Assembly (NCBI RefSeq): GCF_000516985.1
Contig: NW_006917094.1
Coordinates: forward strand, 3,224,001-3,288,000
Source of the DNA: Pestalotiopsis fici W106-1
Lineage: Eukaryota > Ascomycota > Sordariomycetes > Amphisphaeriales > Sporocadaceae
DNA length: 64,000 nucleotides
Direction of reading: 5' to 3'
Positions 1 through 10,567 of the stretch are shown here, piece by piece. Under the pieces are notes generated by a model. That model did no database searches and had not been told where the DNA came from. It was given only the letters and a program-made list of their open reading frames with translations. The translations under genes were made by a program, and so were the position numbers. Within the stretch, counting starts at the first letter, position 1. Every line of letters starts with the position of its first letter.

Positions 1-288
1 CCCTAATACTCCTCAAATATCCCCCATATTCTGTCGTACCCCCCGCCGATATTTCACACGCCCCAGATTTTCAGATCTGTACTTCCAGAACAATTCCGTT
101 GAACAATCCACTCGGCCCCAACAAAGCGCCGTACCATCCGATCATCGAACCCCTGTCAGCGATAGTATACCACTAGATTAACTACGTACTTTACTTTCTC
201 GACCACCATCGAAACATCGCGGAGTTTGCGCGAGCGAAACTTACCTCCGGCCGGCTCGGCCGTAAAACCTCACTCCTCTATTTTCTCA
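1..288. other. Upstream region of the PX-domain gene
   Basis: No gene is visible. The stretch is C-rich at its start and leads into the first ATG of the PX-domain gene. It probably holds the promoter and 5' leader. No recognisable regulatory motif was identified. Confidence 0.5.
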
Positions 289-1169
289 ATGGCGTCCCAA
301 GTAACAGCAGCGCCTTCCATCGGCAGCACTGGGGACGTAGGCGGCGCATTGGGGCCCCGTAAAATCTTGCCTTCGTCGAGCATTGAGACGCCGCCCTCGC
401 CGCCAGCCACCGAGACGGACACGGAGACGGACTCGGAAACGTCGCAAAGGAACCATGGCAATGGCAGTGGTAGTGCGCCTGCCGAGGAGGAGGATGATGC
501 GCCCGTCATATCGCCCGTGACCTCGCCGCCCTACTGGTACCAGTCGCATCCGACCCACGCCCGGTCGCCGTCGCGAGCATCGGAGGAGTCCATGGTTGGC
601 GCCATTGTGATGCGGGACAATGAGAACAGCAGCTTCGACGAGAGGAATCATGCGTGCTGGGCCAAGAGCGTCGAGATCACCGACTACGTCATTGTCAACG
701 GCAGCGCCACTAACATTGGCGCATTTGTTGTTTGGAATATCAGGGTGGAAACTCTGAGTGTAAGCTCTCTTGACCTTGTCTTCCCGGGAAGAACACAAAC
801 GTTCTCCCATGTTTCTGAATCTGGAATTACAGAGGGACTAACATGTCATATCAGGGGAGCTATATGAATATACGTAAGCGGTACTCGGAGTTTGACGACC
901 TTCGGTGGCGGCTGATGCGCACGTTTCCCAACTTTGAGGCCGCTGTACCTGAGCTGCCGCCAAAGAGCCTAATTTCCAAATTCCGACCCAGGTTCCTGGA
1001 GAAGAGGAGGGCTGGGCTGCAGTATTTCCTCAAGTACGTTCGTTCTAGCTTCATCCATTATCCTCTCCGCCTCCCCTGCATGTTCACCGCTGACCACGTG
1101 CATAGTTGTATTATGCTGAACCCTGAATTCTCGGGTTCACCTGTGCTAAAGGAATTTATGTTCTCGTAA
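289..1169 (+). CDS. ypt35: PX-domain protein, Ypt35-like (endosomal/vacuolar)
   Basis: Three exons are inferred: 289-759, 855-1033 and 1106-1169, giving about 237 residues. The first half is a disordered Ser/Pro/acidic region. The second half (about residue 120 to the end) is a PX domain, with the signature KRYSEFDDLRWRL, the proline-rich ELPPKSLISKF loop and a C-terminal NPEFSGSPVLKEF helix. PX domains bind PI3P on endosomal membranes; yeast Ypt35 recruits Vps13 to endosomes and vacuoles. The joins are supported by GTAAGC/CAG and GTACGT/TAG splice signals, and both restore the family sequence (for example YFLNCIMLNPEF across the second junction). I chose the ATG at 289 because the earlier in-frame codon at 226 is TTG. 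Assignment to Ypt35 rather than another small fungal PX protein rests on size and architecture. Confidence 0.78.
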
Positions 1170-1721
1170 AATAACATATCGAAATACTTTACGAAATGAT
1201 ATGCACATATGACATATATATTCCTGTATAATACTTGAACATATTCGGATCCGTCTTGGGGCGACACGACTTTGATGATGGCATAATGATAATCTATGGA
1301 TAAACTGATACTACAGTCACAGGAATTGGGTGGAGAGCGTATGCAAGGAAAAGTACCCATTTTACTGTCAATAGTCATCATTCAGGAATAATGACACTAC
1401 AAATAAAGCCGTTGCCATGTGTAACGAAAATGACTTCATGATCAGAGATCAATTTCCAGGTGTATCTGTCTTGCCCATATATGAGCAACATATATGGGAT
1501 ATTTCTCTAGCAAACATCAAACGCTCTGTTTCGCTGGCCTGTCTTTGGGCCATCTCGAAAAGAAAATCGCAATCAAGTGAAACGCTATGCCTTATCGAAT
1601 CCGCGATCTCGTTGTTGCTCGCCATCCATACTCCTCAAGCGCCCCGCTTTCCATTGCCGATGCCTTGAACCTCAGAAGCCTTTCCTCTAAGGAGAACCCC
1701 CTTCCAAGTCCCATCCTCACT
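1170..1721. other. Intergenic between convergent genes
   Basis: No supported gene. It lies between the stop of the PX gene and the stop of the Sym1 gene, so it should hold two 3' ends. It contains one perfect inverted repeat, listed separately. Confidence 0.5.
1474..1498. repeat. Perfect 10-bp inverted repeat
   Basis: CCCATATATG at 1474-1483 is followed by a 5-base spacer and then CATATATGGG at 1489-1498, an exact reverse complement. It lies between two convergent genes and could form a hairpin in either transcript. It has no T or A tract typical of a bacterial-type terminator. Function is unknown. Confidence 0.6.
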
Positions 1722-2570
1722 CTAACCAGTGCTGTTCAGGAAGCTGAGGTAGCAGTTCCAGCCGATACTAATAAAGTTGACAAACAGAACACGGTGGTGG
1801 AGCGGGACAAACTTGAAGTTGACGAGCTGGACAAAGGGCCAGATGAGGTAGTTTGTCTGCAGGGCGGGCAGATAACTCTTTTCGAGCTTGTCGCGGGGGG
1901 AGCCGCCCTCCATGATGGCCATGCTGCTCAGAAAGATGCCGATGAAGGTGGGCGCAAAGAGGCCTTGGTCGCAGGCCACGCGCGCCACAATCTCGGCGTT
2001 CTTGTTGCGTAGCACCACGTTGCGCTGCAGGAATTTGAACCATGTTGTTGCTGCTGGGCCAAAGACGGCTGTTGTTTTTTTTGGTGAGATGATTAGTTTG
2101 ATGTGGTCATTGTAGACGGGTAAGATAAGTGCCATGCCAAATTGGATATCAAGTAGCCGAGAAAGAGACTCGTAAAGAGGGGGAAAACCATGTCAAGATG
2201 TGAGGGCACGGGACCATCAGTGACAGACATCCCCAAGATAAGGGCATCCCGAGGAAGAATGGGGGAGAGACGCAACCAAGAGATTTCACGTACCACCACC
2301 ATAGAGAAACATGCGTCCCGTCCGCGACAAGTCATGCTTCTCGAGCCCCTTCTTCTCCACGACCTGCTGCGCCGTGATGTCGCCAGTCGCAAACAGGACC
2401 GCCGTGGTGATGCTCTGCGTGAGCAGCGGCCGCGCCGCCAGTCTAGCTTGGTACCTGCCAATGATGGTGAGCCACTTTTATCTCGGAAACGACAAAATTT
2501 ATATATAAAATGCTGCGAAACCAAGGAGGTGGTTAGCCTCCATCTTGAGAGGTACTCACCAACGAAGCAT
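1722..2570 (-). CDS. sym1: Sym1/Mpv17/PMP22-family membrane protein
   Basis: Three exons on the minus strand (2570-2560, 2454-2294, 2068-1722) encode about 172 residues, the usual length for fungal Sym1. The protein starts [20 protein letters not shown] and reads through [28 protein letters not shown] and [20 protein letters not shown] to [10 protein letters not shown]. These are hallmark Mpv17/PMP22 segments and form about four membrane helices. Yeast Sym1 sits in the inner mitochondrial membrane and is needed for growth on ethanol at high temperature; human MPV17 is a mitochondrial channel-like protein. The first exon is only 11 coding bases, ending at a GTGAGT donor. The second exon ends at GTACGT, and the third starts after a polypyrimidine/CAG acceptor. 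All phases agree. Confidence 0.92.
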
Positions 2571-3595
2571 GGTGCTGGTACTTTCCCCGGTCCTCTAATC
2601 TCAATCCTCTTTCCACAGGAGAGATGCTTGTGTTGATTCTATATCGTATGTCGATAGTTTTGGTAGCAAGGGGTGAAGAAAAAAGTCAATTGATTAGGTT
2701 TTGACTTTTGCTGGTTTTACAATGGCCCTGACCGAAGCAAAGCAGGCACGGGATACGTAGTAGTAGGTGATAGACGGGAAATAATAAGAAAAGGAATAAC
2801 AGCTTTGGTTGGAGCGCCTGGAAAGGTGATCTCATCGGTGGGGCGGGGCTAAAATACTACATTAGGTAGTCTAGTCCGCTGTTATTCATTCTCCGTCTTC
2901 TTTTTTTTCCCCCTAATAACCCCATGGGCACAAGTCAGCTATGTTATTGACACCTCCGTCTGTGAATTATTTAGCAGCCTGAATGTTGAATATGCAGGGC
3001 AAATGTTCCATCTCACATAAATTCTAGTCAAAAGGACAAATTGCGTGTATTTATTTGTCTGACACGTACCAGGATCATACAGTTCTCAACCGCTCATGAG
3101 GACGATGTGATGTCTCTGGCAGGGAGCTCAGAGCGGTGGGAGCTTCCAAGGTTCTAGGTTAGCTCTTTGATCTCGGTAAGCTTTCCCCGGATAGCGGGTC
3201 CTTGTGTACAAGCTGGGGAGGGGGGCTGGGGTCAATTAACGGTGCGTTGATTCCCCCTTGTTCCCTGGAGCTATGGTAGGGGACCAAAGCACCTACATTA
3301 GCAATTCATAAACTCTGGGTTCTATGCAGGGTTCATTAGCCAAGAAAGGAGAGAGATTCGAGATGGATTTGAATGTCGGTGCATCTCAAGAGCTTGAACA
3401 GGTAGGATGCAGGTTATTCACCAACAAATGCCCGCCCGAATTATCACTTGTAGTGTCATCCGAATTAGCGGGCTAGAGCCAGCACGCAGAAATAATGATA
3501 AACATGAAGCCAACCGAATCAAGGCTTTTGAATCTGTACTCTATTCTTGGGTATCAATATTCACCAGCTAGATTAAAGTCTACTGAAATGCTTCA
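2571..3595. other. Intergenic, no gene seen
   Basis: About 1 kb upstream of sym1 and downstream of the cyclotransferase gene. I see no coding stretch with family-like content, no RNA gene and no notable repeat. Confidence 0.5.
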
Positions 3596-4795
3596 TCACA
3601 GCTCTCTGTGCCTCGCAGAATCACTCGCCTTTACACCATTCCGGCGAAACGCCTGCTTCGGAGATGTCATGTAGCCGTCCAGCTCCATCCACTCCGCGAC
3701 AAATGCGGTGACAATCTTGGCCCAATCGTCAACCGTGTCAATGTCCAAGTGCTTGCCATCATCATCCATAGTGTGCCAAACCACCGGGAACGGGTTCGGG
3801 ATAATGTGCAGGATGGGCACGCCTCTGACCATGAACGGGATATGGTCGTCCTCGATGTAGCCCCGGAGAAACTGGTTGGGCACCTTTTCGGATTCAGGGA
3901 GGAAAGGCTTGGCTTCCGTGGAATGTAAGAGGCCAAGCTTCCGCATTCGCGTCTCGACACCGGCCATGTGCTCGTAAGCCCAGTGAGTGTTGGCAAAGTA
4001 CGAAGGCACATGCGGGTCCGCGGCGCCTAGAAGGTCGAGTAGCAGAAACACGTCAATGGATGAGAGCGCCGAGCGGCGCGCCGACGAGGCCGGGTAGACC
4101 TGACGCTCCCAAGTTTCGGCGAGCGCCCGGGCACCGTAAAGAGAATCGGTCGCGCTCCAAGTCTCCCAGGCCTCCTCGCCGTCGAGCAGGACAATCTGCA
4201 CGCCGCGGTCCTCCTCAAGGCCCGACCCGGCCTCGCCGCTCTCCCGCATGTGCTCCCACTTCTTGGTCAGGGCTGCATCGATGCTACGCGCCACGTGCAG
4301 TAGTATTGCGCACGGCGCCGCGCTGTCCACGGCCCCAATGAACCCCTCGGGCCTATATAGGCTGTCATAGTGTGCGGCCAGCGTAAGGCGACCCACGTCG
4401 CCCGGCAGCGCCCACGGGGGATCGCGCGTAAAGACGAGGCTCGAAAAGGGGATCTCGCGGTTGCCGGTCGCGGGCGTCTTGGATGTCGAATTGTACCAGT
4501 CGATGCGCCAGTCTGGGAGGTGCACACGGAAGAACTCGATAAAGTGGCGCTGGACGGCGGCCGAGCCGGGGGTGCCTGGGACCCTTGGGATCAGGATCGG
4601 AGACAGCAGGGCGCCCGAGTGTATGTCAAAGTCGTCGCCGCCATTGGGAATCAGGCGCAGCGTGTCGTCGGACACAGGTTGATACGCATACGAGCCCGAG
4701 GGAAACAAGGCGATGCAGAGCAGCAGCACGGCCAATAGCCCGGCCAAGGGCCACTGCCACAAAAGTTGCTGGCGGCTGTCTTGTCTCCAGGGCAT
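3596..4795 (-). CDS. Glutaminyl-peptide cyclotransferase-like M28 protein
   Basis: Single exon, 399 residues. Residues about 13-37 form a hydrophobic segment that is either a signal peptide or a type II signal anchor, so the enzyme acts in the secretory pathway or outside the cell. The rest matches the M28 zinc-hydrolase fold of glutaminyl cyclases, which convert N-terminal glutamine to pyroglutamate. The likely single-zinc ligands are visible in conserved contexts: Asp157 in GAVDSAAPCA, Glu208 in LLDGEEAW and His341 in VVWHTMDDD. HYDS (142-145) and EDDHIPF (315-321) are also family-typical. The ATG at 4795 gives the hydrophobic N-terminus. Fungal members are often labelled peptide hydrolase; true cyclase activity is inferred from the residue pattern. 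Confidence 0.88.
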   Translation of the reverse strand: MPWRQDSRQQLLWQWPLAGLLAVLLLCIALFPSGSYAYQPVSDDTLRLIPNGGDDFDIHSGALLSPILIPRVPGTPGSAAVQRHFIEFFRVHLPDWRIDWYNSTSKTPATGNREIPFSSLVFTRDPPWALPGDVGRLTLAAHYDSLYRPEGFIGAVDSAAPCAILLHVARSIDAALTKKWEHMRESGEAGSGLEEDRGVQIVLLDGEEAWETWSATDSLYGARALAETWERQVYPASSARRSALSSIDVFLLLDLLGAADPHVPSYFANTHWAYEHMAGVETRMRKLGLLHSTEAKPFLPESEKVPNQFLRGYIEDDHIPFMVRGVPILHIIPNPFPVVWHTMDDDGKHLDIDTVDDWAKIVTAFVAEWMELDGYMTSPKQAFRRNGVKASDSARHREL

Positions 4796-5913
4796 GACTG
4801 GCGAGACAATTGTCGGAGCGGGTCCGTCAAGCGATCATTTGCAAGAGTGACCAAGGAAGAAGGCAATATAGTTTGAAAATAGACCCTGAATTCTGTCTTA
4901 ACCCCCCAGCCGCCATCTTTCGCGTGACAAATGGACCGGCGATGTGTCAAGTCGGCCCCTTGTCTTAGCAGCCAGAACTCAAAAGATTAGGGGAAACGGG
5001 CCTAGCCAGATAGTTGAGATATAGCGCCCCAACCTCCCAAGTGGCCCACGGCAGGTCCCGTAGCTTCATGTCCACGGGTCCTCCTTATGCAGGTTCCCCG
5101 GGAGGGTTAAGCCTTACTGTCAGGGACTCCAAACTTATTATACCTTACAGTTTGCCTGCCAATCAATGGAGTTCATCGTAGGCTCAACTAGCCAGGACCA
5201 CAGCCGTCGTTCCTGAAACTCTACGTAGTCGCTCCAGTCGAAGTTCCTGCAGACCTTGTTACCAGCCACGACCAAGACAGCGAACCCGCCAACCAAAGTC
5301 GACAGTGTTGATATCTTTTGTCCAGATCTTGAGCGAGGCGTCAATGTTTAAAACTTGCATTTCGAGGTCATAGGATCATGGAGCTTGGCAGTAATACAAG
5401 TGAGACCGGGCTTCTTAAGCCATAGGCAACATGAAATGGTGACACCTTTACCCCAACACAAAGTGTTCCTTATTAGAGTATGTGATTGTGTCACCATTCA
5501 ACGATCACAGACACGGCTTCTTCTCAATCCCACGATGAAAACACTTTCTTTCATTGGAATGTGTATAATAATTCTGCCCAGCAACAATCGTTTTGCCCTT
5601 GATTTGTTGAAAACCCTCAACGCCGTACTAATGCTGACGCTGTCTGACTCTATCGCTTTCTTCTGCAGGTGTGAAAATCTAAGCCATTCGTCCGGCAATA
5701 GCCGTATAATCTAGCCAAGATGTGGAGTAAGAAGGATCCGATAATTATAATGGTGTATTCTGTGCGCCGCATAGGCCGCGAAAATTGTAGATTTGTAGAA
5801 TAAATCTGCCCTTTAGTGTCTGCATCGCCATGACTGAGGGACTATTTCTGTGCTTTACTGCTCATTTCTGCAAAAGATGGCATCTCTTTCTGAGCATGAC
5901 CATTGCTCTTAGT
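4796..5913. other. Intergenic, no gene seen
   Basis: Holds the upstream region of the M28 gene and the 3' side of the phosphotransferase gene. Short open frames here have no recognisable content. Confidence 0.5.
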
Positions 5914-7435
5914 TTAGAGCTCCTTCTTCCCATTGGCAGTGCCATTGGCGACACCATTGGCCTGCTGAAGCTTCTTCTTGTTCTCCAGTTGCTTCTCATA
6001 AGGAATTGTCAGAGCGTTGATGCCAAGGAAGTTGCAAATGCTCGTGGTCACCAAGAAAGCCCAGCGGAAATAGACGATTGCCGCAAAGACAAAGTAACCA
6101 TATAGATAGATGAGTTCGTTCTTGGCCGACAACGGCTCAAAACCGATCCGCGGCAGGTTTGCCAGAATGGCACCACCGACAAGAGGCACGAGCATGACTG
6201 TCCAGTACGGGAAGGGCTGTCTTGTCAGATGCGCGAGGATCATCTTGGTTGTCATGCGTCCAAAGACGAAAGACATGGTCAAACAGAAGAGAACAAGGTG
6301 GTTCTCGGTCCTCAAGGTCGTGTACGGCGAGTACAGCCAGGCGCCAATGGAGAGGGTGTACACGGCCATGGGTGTCCATTCGAGGAAAACTGGCAATACG
6401 GGCAGCTTGTTTCTCCTGCGAGCCTTTACGACATTGTACACGCAAAACGGCACATGACCAACCACAAGGGATCCAACAATGATCAAGATCCAGATATCAC
6501 GAATGGAGTGCTCGCCGATCAAGTGGTCGTAGCCAAAGAGGTTCTTTGGCCCAACAAGATTCACAATCGGCTCGGTCCAGGTACCGGGCCCGTAGATGCC
6601 GGAGAGCGCCATGACAAGGCAAGCAATGAGGAGGCCTTCCGTTGGCCCGTTGAAGTAGCCGAGATATAGAGTATGCGTGTGGTATGTCTCCCACGTCGAG
6701 AAGAACATGGGGAGGCAAGGGCACAGCGCAGTGAATACACCCGACTTTGAAGTGCCAAGTGCCATGGCCGCCGTCTCGAGCAGACTGGCAAGGGTGCAGT
6801 TGAGCGAGTCGATTCCGTGGTCGAAGAGTTCACCGAGACCACTAGAGGTACCGGTTCGGCGGGCCTGTTTTCCGTCGATGTTGTCCATGGTCTGGTACAT
6901 GAAAAGTCCGAAGGCAAAGCTCAGGTATAGCCATGATGGGCCCTATGTCGACACGAATGCATCATCAGTCATCTGTTGTGCCAAGCTGCTGCTGCTCGCG
7001 CGTATGTACGTACAGGTCCCACTAGATCTGGCATGACCAGAACAAGCAATCCAATGTTTCCCAAGATGAAGAAGAACCCGATGAGGGTGACCATGTTGGG
7101 CGCAAGCCATAGCGGAAGGAGCTCAACAAATGCATTCCACTAATACGAGTCTTAGCATGTGTACATGGTGTTTTCTTGTGATATTCTGCACCGAGATGGA
7201 GGGAGTATGCATACGTAAGGTCGCAAAATGTAGTTTGAGACAGGCGACTTGTCGACGGCAGAGTATTTGTACGATTTAAGGTGAATGAGGGCTTCGTCCG
7301 AGATACATTCGGCCGCGGCCACTTCTGGATTGGGGAGGCATGGATTAGCATACGTCACAATGTTTGGAGACTCCTTTCTTTCCCCCGAGGTGTAACATGA
7401 TCTTGGATGAACGACATACTTTTGCTTGGACCCAT
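5914..7435 (-). CDS. Choline/ethanolamine phosphotransferase (EPT1/CPT1 type)
   Basis: Four exons are inferred (7435-7420, 7324-7215, 7139-7014, 6942-5914), about 426 residues. The protein transfers phosphocholine or phosphoethanolamine from its CDP carrier to diacylglycerol, the last step of the Kennedy pathway in ER or Golgi membranes. The CDP-alcohol phosphotransferase motif DG-x2-AR-x8-G-x3-D-x3-D is complete: Asp107, Gly108, Ala111, Arg112, Gly121, Asp125 and Asp129. The preceding segment reads LKSYKYSAVDKSPVSNYIL and WLAPNMVTLIGF, as in family members. Several hydrophobic helices follow, and the tail is Asn/Gly/Lys-rich. The first exon is a 16-base micro-exon (MGPSK) ending at GTATGT; it is the least certain join. 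Sequence alone does not settle choline versus ethanolamine preference. Confidence 0.9.
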
Positions 7436-9624
7436 GGTGAAGGTTTGATGGGATAGGTGGCACGTTCGGCTGGCTGCGGGATCGCAATTGACTCGTATAT
7501 ATATGTGAAGGCGCTTCGGCACAGGTTACCGTGCAATCTGGATATTGCGAAGGCGTCGCTACCGCAGAGCTCGACTCGACTTGTTTCGACTGAGGTCAGG
7601 TTGTTTAGGAAATTCGGGAGGGAAAAAGATGTCAACGTCACAACCTGGCCAACAGCATTATGAGGGATCTCGTGGACAGCGGCAAATGGTTGCAGGACGA
7701 AAGAAAAAGTGCAGTGACGAGCACAACTGCGGTGAAGTTTTTGGGTTTCGAGGTTGAAAGTCAATCTACTTTCCCTCCCAGAACTGAGCTAGCCAAGATT
7801 CCTAGCTAGGGGTCCAGTCCATTACTGGCATGGTGGGGACCGAGGAACGACATTTGAATGAATCTCTTAATGACCAGTAACACTGGTGCAAGCTGGCGGA
7901 AAAAGGGGAATTGCCCCGCTTCTCGATTCGCGTCGTCGAAAAAATACCACGAAGTGATTAATGTACTGGGCTGCGGCAGACGACGGCGTACATCTCGAGG
8001 AGGAGAGAAGCCACACACACTATCATTCTGAAAACGCACTCTTCCCAGGCCACCAATCGCCAAGGATCTGGTCGGAAAAGGTCATTCATCTCGACAGAAC
8101 ACTCATTAAACGCCACCTGATCAATGGTTGTCGACGGAATTCTCTACCCGCCCTGACACTGCATCACCAGGCCGTTGCAGGCTTCCCCAGCTTGAACTGT
8201 GAGTGGTGGAAGCAGGAATAGTTGAGCTGCAGGGGCCTTGACCCAGGAAAAAAAAAACCACTTGACCGCGGGGCATGTGAAAGAGGCGCTAGTACTGCAG
8301 TATACACATCCCACTTTGTGGCTTGTATGTGTGAAGTCATGATTTATTGGTGGCCAACCCTCACCGATATTTTCTGCATGTCGTTATCATCAATGGCTTT
8401 TTTCCCCTTGCTCGTAGCCAGACATTTCAAAGTCAAAGCAAGTCAGAGGTACTGGCACTATTTGACACCGGTCGGCACAACATAAATAGGTGATTTTACT
8501 CTCCTCAGGCTGCTATCTCCATAAATGTCATCTCTTTGAAAAGGGACAATACGGGCTGCTCAGGTTTATAATATAGCCACTTATTAGGTATAGTAACACA
8601 GAAAGTTTAGCTCTGGTTTGGCAGCATTCGAACCTATTCCAAGACATCTCACCACTCCCCAAATCGACCGGGCCCTTCTTCTGACTTTCCGTCGTAAAAC
8701 AGCATTTAGAAAGATCACCGATCGGTGGTGATAACATTCACCTTCCATTCCGTCATATATCAGTCGAGGAACTGACCAGCGGACATGTCTGAGATGGAGT
8801 TGAGTTGAACGCAGTACTCGAGTCATTTCTGTGAGCCGGGTCATGGTAGGCGTATACATGAGCGTGGGGGGAGTTCCAACAACCTCTTGTTCCGTCAAGG
8901 CCCAGTCTCTGCAACTTTGTTACTAAGCTCGATGCTTGAGAAATGACAGGCTCGCTGTAGATAAGTAATCTATCAAACACAAACAGTGACCTCATCACTA
9001 ACATTGGGTGTTTTTTCCTTCGAAGAGAGAACATTGTCGCCATAGTCTTATCATCCTTTGCGACTATTTCCGAGCAGGTAGTAATACACAATGATCAATC
9101 GATGCGTTTTCCAGAGGCTGAACTACGGAAATGTCTAGCTTAGCCGTCACAAATCAATGTGGTCGCGGCTAGAGATGGTGATATAGGGATCAAACATCAT
9201 GGAAAAATAGCATGGAAAGTTTTGCTTATATCAAGTATATTACTACTGGTAAGCAAAGACTTGTGCTGTCAGTATTTGCAGCTGTATCCACAGCCTGCAA
9301 GAAGGCCAACAAATGTTCCCAATGCTGCGATTGTAGGAAGGGCCAAATGCTCGCAAAATTCCCTGCTTGTTCGATTAACTTTCCACCGATCGGTACACTC
9401 TATTATGTAGGTAGGTAGATAGGTAATAATAAATAAATAAGTCCAAAAACTCCATGCGCTAATGATTGAAGGGATTGTGTAGACTGTTGCCCAGTCTGGG
9501 GTTTAGAGGGTGTCCAGATCGGATGAGCAACATACAGCCCGAAGACGGTGATGACTGCGTTTCAGGAAGATGCTTTCTGTGAAGTTGCCGCCTTTTTTCT
9601 TCTTCTTAGATCAATGTCGGTGTT
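7436..9624. other. Intergenic, no gene seen
   Basis: About 2.2 kb between the phosphotransferase start and the 3' end of the GPI-protein gene. Short open frames occur on both strands without recognisable domains. Near 9410-9440 there is a small TAGG/AATA-type simple repeat. Confidence 0.5.
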
Positions 9625-10291
9625 TTACAGTACGAAGATGAAGCCAACAGCAACGCTAGCAGCCAGGGAAAAGAGTCCGGCCATGTTGAGAGCCTCTAGG
9701 TTGGGAGCTGCGGCATTGCCGCTAGGGCTGGAAGAGCTCGAGCTGCTGCTGCTGCCGTCCAGGCCCGTGTAGATGGTGATGCCAGTGGATGTGCTGGTAC
9801 TGGTGGCCGTTGCCGTGCCGGTTGAGGTCGCGTTGGTCTTTTGCGGGTTCTGAGCACCACATGGGTGGTCCTCGCGGCAGGAGCTGGCACAGCTGCTATC
9901 GGAACCGCAAGCCTTCACGCATTGGGTGCCCCATTCTGTGCAGGTGAAGTATGGAAGAGTCAGGGAGTATTCCGAGACATTGGGTTGCAAGTTGTTTCCA
10001 CAAAGGCATCCGTATGTAAGTGTTTTCTATAGGTTCCTGTCAGTTGAGTCTTTATATGATGGCGGATTTCCAGATATATGGCCAGCGACGACGTACAGGA
10101 TCACATGTGTTTGTAATAGTGGTCCCCGGCTCGACTTGTTCACAGATGATGGGGCAGGTCGTCAACTCCTGTTGGCACCATGCAGTCCTCGTGGACAGAG
10201 AGACACTATCGGGATCGATATAGTAGTCGGCACGGGCAGTGGCGGCCAGCAGGGTGACTGCTGCCAGGGCGGTAGACTTGAACGAGAGCAT
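9625..10291 (-). CDS. Secreted Cys-rich GPI-anchored protein (DUF7707-like)
   Basis: Two exons (10291-10097 and 10026-9625) encode about 198 residues. Residues 1-21 are a clear signal peptide ending in TARA. The mature part has about a dozen cysteines in patterns such as WCQQELTTCPIICEQ, YGCLCGNN, FTCTEWGTQC and ACGSDSSCASSC, followed by DHPCGAQNP. A Thr/Ser-rich stalk, a poly-Ser run and a C-terminal hydrophobic tail (AGLFSLAASVAVGFIFVL) then indicate GPI anchoring at the cell surface. The join at GTACGT/TAG keeps phase 0 and places YGCLCGNN after CDP. I recognise the arrangement as the fungal family now called DUF7707, whose function is not known to me; a cell-wall or effector role is speculation. 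Confidence 0.82.
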
Positions 10292-10548
10292 GGTCTAGAA
10301 ATTCTTTTTTTTCCTGAGATGCAAATTCTGTCATCAAACTTAATCAGTAAAGTTCCTGAAAGAGGGGTGACATTTCTGACGTGAATAGCTTCTTGTCTTG
10401 TCAAAAGTTGACCCGGAAGCTAAACATGATGACTTACACGACGTATAAAAAATACTAATAAGCGTATGGGTATAAGTGAATGTACACTGAAGAAGACAAA
10501 AAGAAGTCTGCAGATACCAAACGACCACCAGCAAACGAATGATGGAAC

Positions 10549-10567
10549 GAGAGAGAGAGAGAGAGAG
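10549..10567. repeat. (GA)n microsatellite
   Basis: About nine GA units in a row, some 260 bases upstream of the GPI-protein start codon. On that gene's strand it is a CT tract, a common promoter or leader element in filamentous fungi. Confidence 0.7.

Noticed and set aside
1587..2012. 141-codon open frame, plus strand
   Set aside because: Antisense to the third exon of the Sym1 gene, which has clear family sequence.
8600..8660. GGTTCGAA-type B-box-like sequence on the minus strand
   Set aside because: The flanking bases do not pair as a T stem, and no A box is found at the right distance.
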